Assembly: GCA_017979445.1 (NCBI GenBank)
Contig: CM030718.1
Span: forward strand, 23,369,021 to 23,433,020
Direction of reading: 5' to 3'
Length of the DNA: 64,000 nt
DNA from: Akebia trifoliata
Lineage: Eukaryota; Streptophyta; Magnoliopsida; Ranunculales; Lardizabalaceae
A program made the translations under genes and the position numbers. The notes under the pieces were generated by a model. The model was not told the origin of the DNA and did not search any database. It was given only the letters and a program-made list of their open reading frames with translations. This document shows, one piece after another, positions 22,400-32,069 of this stretch (within the stretch, counting starts at the first letter, position 1; each line of letters starts with the position of its first letter).

Positions 22400-23250
22400 A
22401 AATTGAAGTGGGGCCCATACAAAATTACATAAATAGCCTCACTACAATTCTTAATAAAATAAGTTTTCTAGAAAATTAACTTTAAAATTTACCAATCTTG
22501 CAGACATCTTCACCAAATCTCCCCCAAAGGCCTATTTGAATTTCTTAGAGCCAAGTTTAGTATTATTTCTAGAAAATACTTTAAAGGAGAGTGTTAAACT
22601 TTAAAGTTAATTTTATAGAAGTCTTATTTTATTAAGAGTTGTAGTGAGGGTATTTATATAATTTTGTATGGCCCTACTTCACATGTGTGGTTGACACATG
22701 TCACTTTCACTCTCTTCTCTACCTTATCACCTTTTCCCATGTACTCTTCTCGAATCTCCACCTTTATTGATTTTTTAAAACAAATCACACCAACCCTCTA
22801 TGAAATTCTTTGATTAATGGTTGATGACATATGTCATCACTTTCACTCTCTTCTCTACCTCATCACCTTTTCTCATGTACTCTTCTTGAATCTCCACCTT
22901 TATTGATCTTTTAAAACAAATCACACCAACCCTCTATGAAATTCTTTAATTAATGGTTGATTAATAATGAAAATAGGGGTGTCAATTTTGTGCTAGATTG
23001 GTTAATGGCACGTAACATCTCACATGAGAAGGAAAAAAACTGGTAATAGGATTCATCAATAAAGGTGAAGATTCTAGAAGAGTACATGGGAAAAGGTGGA
23101 TGAGGTAGAGAAAAGAGATAAAGTGACATGTGTCAACCACACATGTGAAGTGAGGCCCATATAAAATTACATAAATACTCTCATTACAACCTTTAATAAA
23201 ATAAGACTTCTAGAAAATTAACTTTAAAATTTAATATATTATATGTTATA
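22400..23250. mobile_element. Rearranged Copia remnant with inverted LTR pieces
   Basis: About 22490-22590 encodes the C-terminal end of a Copia RNase H region (the motif NLADIFTKSPPK is readable on +). It is followed by a purine tract (AAAGGAGAG) and an LTR starting TGTTAAACTTTAAAG at 22592. The same LTR start appears inverted on both sides: ending at about 22486 and at 23155-23235. Inside, a segment of about 130 bases (TTTCACTCTCTTCTCTACC to ATTAATGGTTGA) is duplicated in direct order. No full element or target duplication can be defined. Confidence 0.65.
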
Positions 23251-23640
23251 TTTTTATATATTTTAGTCTATCATACATCAATAAAGGAGTATTAGGTGTA
23301 GTGGTCAAAACTTTTTTTCAAAAGGAGAGAGGTCTTAAGTTATTTAAAATCACATTTTTTAATAAATTACTTTGAAATGGTTTGAAATTATACGATCAAC
23401 CAAATCAATTAATTCAATTGGGATCGGATCTAAATATGATTTAATGAAAAAAAAATGGATATGGTTTAATTAAAAAAAATTGGGCATGGTATGAGCTAGT
23501 AGGATTTGACTCGGATCCAGATTTGGACCCAAATATAAAAATCTAGAATGGATATGGATAGACACATATCTGACCCAAAACCGACCCATTTTAAGCCCTA
23601 ATAAGAACTTTTCTAAGTTGACACCTTCATGCTGGTGTTT
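23250..23640. other. Intergenic, no feature recognised
   Basis: AT-rich sequence without gene, clear repeat boundary or inverted ends. Confidence 0.4.
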
Positions 23641-23889
23641 AGTGATGATAATACAACAGATGCAGGTTCAAAGCCCTATCTTCAATCAATATTGATTAAT
23701 GTTAATTAAAATAATTTTTACTAGCATTATTATTAGAAATATGTCAAGGTCATATTTGTTGTTGATTTATCGTTACCTCCATTCTAAGGGTTCCGTTTAA
23801 AGAAGAGCAAAAGAAAAACTATTGTTGTGATGAATTTGTATAGGGGACTAGAGATGGGCTTATAGCACTTACAATTTGGCAAATTACTA

Positions 23890-23891
<2 letters not shown>

Positions 23892-23968
<77 letters not shown>
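23892..23968. repeat. (AT)n microsatellite
   Basis: 77 uninterrupted bases, directly abutting a hairpin unit. Confidence 0.97.
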
Positions 23969-23970
<2 letters not shown>

Positions 23971-24110
23971 TTAGAAGTTTCTGATTGGGCTGATTTTTGT
24001 GAAGATGATTTCTATGGTGAGTAGATCATCCTCACAAAAAATCAACTCAGTCTAAAACTTCTAACCCTATCAAAAGTAATTTAAAATTGTGGACCATTGA
24101 TTTTTTACCA
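23969..24110. mobile_element. Serial-hairpin MITE, copy 4 (single unit)
   Basis: One hairpin unit (GGTTAGAAGTTTCTGATTGGGC...GAAGATGATTTC / GATCATCCTCAC...CTTCTAACCC) plus about 40 bases of the spacer that normally precedes a second unit. A truncated member of the family. Confidence 0.65.
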
Positions 24111-25093
24111 TTAAAAAATTAGCCCAATACAAAATTTAATATTTTAAAATTAAAATACATTAAATTTTTTTTTACTTCCTAGAAAACTATTAGATATAAA
24201 ATATGTAAATGGACGCCTATCCTAATATGGTTTTTTATTAATTTCAGAGTTTACCTTGTTAACCACTCTTTCTAAGTTTGTACATCGATTCACCTAAAAA
24301 TCCATCCAATCGACTCAACCAAGTTTTGAGATTCCTCCTATATGTATTACCTTAGCAAGGAAAATGATACTGAGCTTGGTGCATGAAAAAAGTGAATGAG
24401 GAGAGAGAGCTTCTTTTGATTTGTAATAAAGGGTATTTCCAATAGAATAATATCAATATAATTCCTCCCACAAGAATAAGGAAAATGGTAGATTAAATTA
24501 AATTAGTCAACTTGAAAGGTTCTATACAAAGATTGGATGATGATGTCGGTGTCAATGTCCATGTCGCACTTATATCTTTCAAAGGTCCATTGTCCTTGAA
24601 CCGTCATTGGAAATAAGAATGAGAACCAATTTTGAGCCAACACCTTAGAAAAGTAGCCCACCCCATGTTTTTTGGTTCATCAACTAATGCTAATAGGAAC
24701 AAGAAAATAACAATTTCTCCTTATGCTTCTCAACAATTAGTATAAAAACATTTGGTATTATGTTTAATTTTTACAATTTAATATAGCAGAGTTCAACATC
24801 ATTAAGAATTGTGTCAAATTTGATTATAAGGGTCTTTCTTTGGGATACATATAGCACAATAGCTGATTATGTAGCATATGTATAAGGTAAATGTCTTAGT
24901 GGTTTGATGAACGAATGAACGTGATCTTCTTCGTATGTTTGTTTCCTTTAGTTTTCTCAATTTAATTTATGATCTCACGGACCCTAATCAATGAGGGGTT
25001 GGTGATCTGGCCAGGACCATGCCTAGGAAGCCAGAGGTACTAAGTTCAATACCCACTCTTGGTGGCCAATCATAGGATTTATCCCAATACACC

Positions 25094-25342
25094 CAGGGGT
25101 GGAGCTAGTAAGGAGTTGGAGGGGGTAATTGCCCCCACAGAACTTTGAGACACCCCTATATTTACAACTAATTACATGCCCCATTTGTCCCCACTCCCTC
25201 ACCTCTCTCCCCATTTGCCCTCACACCCTCATCTCCCTCCAATTTTGGCCCCCACAACCTCACCTCCCTCCATTCATGTTCTTCAACTATACAATTAATC
25301 ATAGTTTACCCCCACTACAAGAAAATCCTGGCTCCGCCCCTG
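25094..25342. mobile_element. hAT-like MITE with 8-base target duplication
   Basis: Left end CAGGGGTGGAGCTAG, right end CTGGCTCCGCCCCTG. Target duplication AATACACC (25086-25093) against AGTACACC (25343-25350). The matching place in S copy 5 (near 49350, CCCAGGTCACTTGGTACGTG) lacks it. Confidence 0.8.
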
Positions 25343-25879
25343 AGTACACCTGGTACATGTGGAAGGGTGACTTGTGTGCCTTATTGGATTAGTCAAGTAC
25401 TCCAAGAGGTCTGGATACCCAACATATATAAAATAAATAAAAATCTTCCGGACTATATATTTGGATTAGACTTGCCAATATCATAAATTAATGTTTAAGC
25501 CATATATTTCTTGTAATTCCATGTGTCATCAAGCATACCATTTAGGTGAAACAACAAAATGGATGGCCATAGATTCACAATCTTTCATCCCAAGATAACT
25601 AAATAAGAAAAGAAAATAATGTTGAAGTCCAATATATAACCAGTTTGTGATGTTACAGGAAAAATGTTTGATTGAGTTAAAAATTTTATGTTTGTAGTTT
25701 GCTTGAAACAGGGCACATATATGCTTTTACCATAAACAAACCCACAACATATGCTAAAATATCTCTTTGGGTAAATAAATTTAAAAAAACAGGGTAAAAG
25801 CTGTCGTTCCAACCTCCCATTATTTGACATTAAAAAATCACTATTATTTAAATGGTCAAAGAATCGTTTTCACCAATTA

Positions 25880-25883
<4 letters not shown>

Positions 25884-25918
<35 letters not shown>
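25884..25918. repeat. (CT)n microsatellite
   Basis: Repeated, shorter, at 25963-25984. CT runs in this position also precede the downstream flanks of genes A and E. Confidence 0.95.
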
Positions 25919-25923
<5 letters not shown>

Positions 25924-26516
25924 TTCACCAATTAAATTCTCTCTCTGGACCAACAAAATTCTCTCTCTCTCTCTCTCTCTCTCTAAAGCTGAAAGAGATT
26001 CATTCGAACTTCAGATGAACATACCCAATATCCATAAATCTGTCACCAATTCACAAACAAACAATCATCATGTTTATAATTTCATTTGATGTTTGATTAT
26101 CAAGTTCTAATCAAAATAAAGAACTGGAAATGAAAGAGAGAGAGATGCCTCATTGAAATTTTGAAACCATGCTCTGATCTTGAAACTAGTCATAATAACC
26201 CCAAAATCAATTCAAAAGATAAGAAACAACAAACAAAATCTCATCCGAAAAAAAAAAAAATACTATAAATCATACATAATCAACAATCAATTTGCTCCTT
26301 AAATTACCCATTAAAGTAGCAGAAGGTATTTTTATTTAAAAACATTAACTTAAGAGGAAGATGATTCACACACACAAAAAAGAAGAAAAGATCGACATCA
26401 ACACATTTTCTCAAACTTAAACACCATCTCTAAATATGCTTTCGCCCCACAAACATTTTCGTCAAAAAAAAATAAATAAATAAATAAAACAGAGACCCCC
26501 GCTTCTATCATTTAAA

Positions 26517-26855
26517 TCAGATCTTATCGACTATAACACCATCTCCCTGTAAATTGAAGACGAGGACATTGCTCGATTCATCAATAAGAAGAACAAAATC
26601 TGCCCAATTCAGAAAACCCAAATCGATTTGGCCTTCAAGGTCTTGGAGATTGGTGTCTTTAGGTGCAGTAGAGGAATCAGAGCTTCCCTTCTTCTTTTTC
26701 CCCATCATCAGCTTTGGTTTAGAGAACAAACTCATGAAAGAGAGAAAAATTTTAACTTTGATCTGTCCTCTCTTTGGGGGAAACCTTGCTTTTTCCTTTT
26801 TCAGAGACTGAAGCAGAACTTTTCTGTTCGATATTGAAATGGGTTTTGTAGACAT
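26517..26855 (-). CDS. Small basic plant protein, copy C (112 aa), function unknown
   Basis: A single-exon gene for a 112-residue protein. The start is the ATG at 26853-26855 (MSTKPISIS). The frame extends 25 codons upstream through the leader, but the MSTKPIS start is the one conserved. Blocks: RFPPKRGQIKVKIF at residues 24-37; SFMSLF; a Lys-rich linker (MGKKKK at 51-56); SDSS at 59-62; then LEGQIDLGFLNWADFVL. The C-terminal acidic part is more diverged (IDESSNVLVF) than in the other copies, and two residues of the KIFKK block are lost. TATAAAT lies 100 bases upstream. Both flanks are paralogous to gene E. No membrane segment, signal peptide or known domain. Role unknown; the Lys-rich, acidic-tail layout suggests a small soluble protein. 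Confidence 0.6.
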   Translation of the reverse strand: MSTKPISISNRKVLLQSLKKEKARFPPKRGQIKVKIFLSFMSLFSKPKLMMGKKKKGSSDSSTAPKDTNLQDLEGQIDLGFLNWADFVLLIDESSNVLVFNLQGDGVIVDKI

Positions 26856-26954
26856 AATTACTTTAAGCTCTTGAGAAGTGGAAACCGAGAAGACGATTTG
26901 AAGATTATAACTTGAGTTCAACCTTTGCAATCTCTCTCCATAATTACTTTAAGC

Positions 26955-26961
26955 ATTTATA
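26955..26961 (-). promoter_or_regulatory. TATA box of gene C
   Basis: TATAAAT on the minus strand, 100 bases upstream of the ATG. The equivalent box is present upstream of gene E and in relic F, but not upstream of gene A. Confidence 0.6.
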
Positions 26962-27126
26962 CAAATTATTTGGTGTATTTTATTTGTTTAATATTTGGAG
27001 GTAGGAAGGTTCCTCGGACCTTCAAACGTCTTTAATGCAACTCTGTGAAACTTGAAAGTCAGTCTTCTTCGCCATCATCAAGGAATCTATCACCGTTACT
27101 TAATAACTTTAGTAGCGTAGTCAGGG

Positions 27127-27586
27127 CTGTCAATGGATGTTGATACACTAATATCCGAGTCCGAAATGTTTATCAGATATCCGAATTTGAATCCGAATCA
27201 GACGAATATTTTAAAACTATATCCGATTTCGAATCGGATTATCCTATCGGATATTAGATAATATCCAATTAGAATTCGAATAATTTGTATATTAAAAAAA
27301 AACAAAAAAAATTTCCTTATTCAAATGATTTTTCATTATTAAAAAAAAAACCTATTATATATTATATTATGCATATAATAAATAAATCAAGTAAAATAAT
27401 TTATATTATATTATTTATATAAAAAATAAATCAAATAAAATAATATATATTATATATAATTTTGAATCGGATATTATCGGATTCGAAATGTTAATATCCA
27501 AATCTGTATCTGATAAGGATTCGAATGTATAAAACTATCCGAATTCGAATCAAATTTGAATTTTCGACTATCCATTGACACCCCTA
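27127..27586. mobile_element. hAT-like MITE (GTCAATGGAT ends)
   Basis: Ends AGGGCTGTCAATGGAT and ATCCATTGACACCCCT are inverted. The body is rich in TATCCGAATTCGAAT-type motifs. The second copy is at about 42672-43155. No coding capacity and no clean target duplication here. Confidence 0.65.
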
Positions 27587-27589
27587 AGT

Positions 27590-28230
27590 GTGGTTCACTT
27601 GGTTGGTTGGCCCACATATAACCCTAGCGTCAACAGCCACTGTTTTTGCAAAACATGCAACTATATAAACTACTAATTCTTTTGGCTCTCCTGACGTGGC
27701 ATGTGTATAGAACCATAGGTTTTCCTCGGGATACACAACTGCATAATTTCTGAAATTGTTTAAAGGAGTATCATAATATTTTGTAACGTTGAGATTATTA
27801 TTTTTGAAGAGCGTGTTTTAATCTTTAATTGGGCGTGTGATAAACAATTTAAGAAATTGAAGAGTAATAAGTAAAAGTTGGGGTGCCAATAGCAGTTCGC
27901 TTGTTATGTTAGTCTACTGCCGATAACCCAAATTTAAGCCTAAATTATCACAACTGAAAATTAATGTTTAAATTTAGGTTAACAATTTATTGCATCTTCA
28001 CATTAACTTGAGATGCTCGAAGGTTTTTCTTTTTGCAAACAAAACTGCTTAGTACTTCGTAGTTAATGTGAAAGAGGGTTCAATAAGATTTGAATATAGA
28101 TTGTAGAATTAACAGGCTGCATACCTATAACAACTTTTCTAAGTTGGCACCTTCAAGGCATCTTCATGCTTGAAGATGTTTATTCTATGAGTGATGCTAA
28201 ATGGGCATTGTTTTTTACCACTGCCCCAGA
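27590..28230. repeat. Upstream flank shared by genes C and E
   Basis: From about 27915 to 28165 the sequence is related to 57455-57865 (AAATTTAAGCCTAAAT, TTGAGATGCTCGAAGGTTTTTCTTTT, CCTATAACAACTTTTCTAAGTTGGCACCTTC). The E copy has an additional MITE in the middle. About 27690-27750 holds a fragment of a small hairpin element. No gene. Confidence 0.6.
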
Positions 28231-28239
28231 CATCCCTTT

Positions 28240-28560
28240 CTCTCTCTTACCCATAGTGAAAAGGCAAACTTTTTTATTTGATCACCTTGTGACATTCAAA
28301 AACTTGATCCGATGCAATGGAGTTGTAGATGACAAAATTATATGAACTTAAAAAAAAAAATGTATAGTTATTTTTCACCGTTGAATTTTATTTTTTATTT
28401 TTGGGAGTTTGGTGACCGTTCATTTACAACACCTTGGATCAATCGCGAAAAACAATATTTTTTTAATTTCCTTTTTTCGAATATGAATATTTTCATGAAA
28501 TTTAAAAGATTGTGTTGTTAGATTGTTAATTTGATAATTTATGTGGGCCCAATGACCTTT
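28240..28560. repeat. Dispersed repeat K, reverse copy
   Basis: Same order as 8540-8960: ATCACCTTGTGACATTC, GTAGATGACAAAATTATATGAA, CACCGTTGAATTTTA, CACCTTGGATCAATC. Confidence 0.55.
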
Positions 28561-28987
28561 TTTAAGATTTGAAATCTAAAAATAAATAAATATGTAGGCA
28601 ACGGGAAAGAGAGAGAAACTTTCTCCATTACTGATGTCATTGCACCACATGTCAAATGTTTGTTGGGTTGTGAGCCAACACGTCATAAGGTGTATAGGGC
28701 GTTTGGCAAAAATTGCACCCATTTAGCATCACTATTGTTCTATTAATTTATCAAAAAATTTGCGAGTAATAATATTTCAATTGTGAGTTCAAAGGCCTAT
28801 CTTCAATCAATATTGATCAATGTTAGTTAGTGTAATTTTTTTCAAGCCTTATCATTGGAGATATTTGTTGTTGATTTACCCTTACCTCCATTTTAAGGGT
28901 TTATTTTTAAGAAGAACAAAAGAAAAACTATTGTTGTGATGAATTTGTATGGGTAATTTACTAAGATATATATATATATATATATAT

Positions 28988-29329
28988 GGGTGGTGTTGGG
29001 AGTCACTAAAGAGAGCTAAATATTGTGGCAAACATTTTTTCAATGTATGGGTTAAAAGTTTTGGAATTGACTAATTTTTGGTGAGGATGATCTTTATGAT
29101 GAGGAGATCATCCTCGCCAAAAATCAGCCCATTTTGAAACCTCCAACCCTATCAAAAGTGATTTACAAAAATTAAACGCTCCACGATTCTTCAACTTGTA
29201 AACTAGGGTTAGAAGTTTTGGAATGAGCTGATTTTTGGTGAGGATGATCTCTTCGGTGAAGAGATCATCCTCACCAAAAATCAGCTCATTCCAAAACTTC
29301 TAACCCCTATTTTGAAAAATGTTTGGCTC
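28988..29329. mobile_element. Serial-hairpin MITE, copy 5
   Basis: Starts GGGTGGTGTTGGGAGTC inside a TA run. Two hairpin units (about 29047-29150 and 29208-29310). Ends AAAAATGTTTGGCTC before another TA run. The two outer AAACATTTTTT/AAAAATGTTT stretches are inverted. Confidence 0.65.
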
Positions 29330-29725
29330 TATATATGTATATATTATAATTAGTAGTATAAAATTTAATATAAGATATAAATGGACTCATATTCCAATAT
29401 GGCTTTTGATTAATTTCATAATCGACCTTGTTATCGACCCTTTCTGAATTTGTATATCAATTCACCTAGAAATCCATCCAATCAACTCAACCAAGTTTTG
29501 AAATTCCTCCTATATGTACTAACAAATAGCAAGGAAAATGACACTAAGCTTGGTACATGAAAAAAGTGAACGGGGAGAGAGAACTTTCGATTTGTAATAA
29601 AACCTATTTCCAATAATTTCAATATAATTCTTCCCACAAGAAGAAGAAAAAATTCTGGTTAATTTATAGAATGCTTGGGTTGCCAAAAGTCTACTTAATC
29701 ATTGAATGCAACACAATATTATAAT

Positions 29726-30106
29726 GGGTCCCGTTCCCCACGCTAACTTTTACCCTACACTTTAACAAACGTGTTTTGTCCCACATGGGTTAGGAGTTTT
29801 GGAATGGGCTGATTTTTGGTGAGGATGATCTCTATGGTGAGGAGATCATCCTCATCGAAAATCAGCTCATTCCAAAACTTCTAACCCCATCAAAAATGGT
29901 TTACAAAAAATGGATGGTCCACAATTTTCCAACTTATAAACATGGGGCTAAAAATTTCGGAATGGGCTGATTTTTGGTGAAGATGATCTTCTAACCGTAG
30001 AGATCATCTTCACCAAAAATCAGCCTATTTCGAAACTTCCAACCCATGTAGGACAAAACACGTTTGTTAAAGTGTAGGGTAGAGCTTAGGGTGTTGAACA
30101 TTTCCC
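29726..30106. mobile_element. Serial-hairpin MITE, copy 6, with 9-base target duplication
   Basis: A 381-base element flanked by exact TATTATAAT on both sides (29717-29725 and 30107-30115). Inverted ends of about 70 bases share CTACACTTTAACAAACGTG. Two internal hairpins, 29788-29887 and about 29940-30050, have arms of about 45 bases with few mismatches. The nine-base duplication is the size made by Mutator-type transposases, so this best-defined copy suggests a Mutator-like non-autonomous element. Confidence 0.85.
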
Positions 30107-30290
30107 TATTATAATATATAACCAATTTTGTAGTTTTGGGAAAAATGTTTGAGCGAGCTATTTTTTATTTTTAAAGTTTGCTTGAAATAGGGCACGTATA
30201 TGTTTTTAACATAAACAAACCTAAAACTTTCGCTAAAATGTCTTTTTGAGAACAAAAAAGAAAAGAAGAGTAAAGGCTCTTAAATCAACT

Positions 30291-31924
30291 AGGGGTGCAC
30301 ATTGGATCAGGCCAAATCAAGAACCGAACGAAGGCATTTCGTATTGGTTTGGTTCGATTTTTTAACTCATTGATTCGGTTCTGATTTATAATTTTCAAAA
30401 ATCGATTGATTTGATTTGGTTATCGGTTTAGAAAATTCTAAAACCAAACCAAATTCATCATACATATATGTGGAATGTTAATGTCCAAGACTTCATGGGG
30501 ACATTAGCATTGTTCAACTCTTTTTTTTTTCAGTAATACCCCTGTTTTTTAGTGAAAAAGACAAAGGTATATTAATGTTTTTACATAATAAATATTCGTC
30601 TCACATAATAAATGCTAAAGGTGTTTAATATTTAAAATTAAATGTCTTGTTTACAATAAATGATTTGACAATCAATGCAACCATACATTCTTTATATGAC
30701 CCCCTTTTTTTTTATATACTAAAAGTCAAAATAAATAGGGATATTATTGAAAAAAAAAAAAAAGTTTAGAGAATGCTAACGTCCCATGAAGTCTTGGATA
30801 TTTGCATTGTCCACCACATTTACTTTTCAATAATATCCTTTCCTATTTTTTTTAAGTGAAAAAAATAAGAGTATATTAATCTTTACATAATAAATGCTAA
30901 GAAAATTTAAGTATTTAAATTTAAATATCTTTTTGTAGTAAATGTTTTGACAATCAATATCTACATAGTAAATACATTCATTAAGGGTATAATAAATGTA
31001 TTTATTATGTAAAAGACTAACATAACATTGTCTTTTTCACTAAAAAAAAATCAGAGAAGGATATTATTAAAAAAAAATGTAGTAGACGATACTAACGCCC
31101 CCATGAGATCTTGGATGTATGGGGAATGCTAATGTCTAAGACCTCATAGGGACATTAGTATTCTCCAAAACTTTCAATTTTCAAAAATACCTTGCCCATT
31201 TTTGTTTTTTAGTAAAAAAAATAAGGGCATCTTAATCTTTTATATTATAAATGCATTTATTATATTTTTAATAAATATATTTATTATGTTGACATTAATT
31301 GTAAAAGCAACAATTGCAAATAAAAATTTTAAATCTAAAGACTTAAATACCCTTAACATTTATTAAATAAAATAAAAATATTATTATGTAAATAAGTATT
31401 TTTTATATAAAAGACCTTAATTTTTTACAAGAAGATAAAATTAATAGGGGTATTATTAAAAAGTGAAAATGTTGGAGAATGCTAACAAAAAAAAAGTTCT
31501 CATTGTTTGCTTTATAACGAATTTAATTACCAATTTGAGTGGTCCAAATGATATGGTCTTAACCATCTAATGAGTTTCAATTTTGAAAAAATCACTCATG
31601 TTATTAAGTAGATAATGAAGATTATAAAGATATTAATATTATATTGACAATGTCAATCTCTTTATTGCGTCTTTTGACTGAAATCATTAATAGTTATAGA
31701 TTTTTTTGCTGTAAGATTTGATAATTGATGTCTTGATATCTATGTTTAGGAGATCCATAAAATCGAATCGAACCAGACCGAACTAAGATTGGTTTGGATT
31801 GGTTCGATTCTTAGAGGTAGTCGGTTTGGTTTTTATTCTGATTATGCATTTGTAGAACTTACCATGTTTGGTTTTGATCCAATTTTACCCCCAATCCAAA
31901 TCAAACAGAATTGTGTGCACTGCT
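30291..31924. mobile_element. hAT-like element with nested inverted-repeat array
   Basis: Left end AGGGGTGCACATTGGATC, right end about GTGTGCACTGCT, both within GGTTCGGTT-rich sequence, as in the element at 3031-3581. The body carries at least three inverted modules around GAATGCTAACGTCC-CATGAAGTCTTGG (near 30470-30520, 30765-30812, 31080-31165 and 31475). These are nested MITEs arranged in alternating direction. No transposase frame. The flanking S sequence resumes on both sides (compare 25790-25830). Confidence 0.6.
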
Positions 31925-32069
31925 ATTTTCAACCTCCCATCATCCCACCTAAAAAAAAAAATCATTATATCTAAAGATTCTGACTAGTCTTAGTATGATA
32001 GTAAGGAAAAAAAAATCTAATTAAGCCACATCCACTATAAAAAAACCTCGAGATGCACAAAACAAGTCC

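Larger units (their letters stand above)
23640..25830. repeat. Segmental block S, copy 2
   Basis: The most complete uninterrupted S copy. It matches 6190-7070 at its start and 48770-49940 plus 55279-55330 in its second half (AATGAGGGGTTGGTGATCTGG, GTGTCATCAAGCATACCA, ACCATAAACAAACCCACAAC). It leads into gene C. It carries a long TA microsatellite, a hairpin unit, and the hAT-like element at 25094-25342. Confidence 0.75.
28760..30290. repeat. Segmental block S, copy 3
   Basis: Matches S copies 1 and 2 (CTATCTTCAATCAATATTGATCAATG, ATTCCAATATGGCTTTTGATTAATTTC). It carries two serial-hairpin elements. After it, where a small-protein gene is expected, there is instead a hAT-like element and then block X2. 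Confidence 0.7.

Noticed and set aside
26554..26837. + strand frames of 69-85 codons over gene C, and 718-1005 over gene A
   Set aside because: They are antisense to the conserved minus-strand protein and are not conserved between copies.
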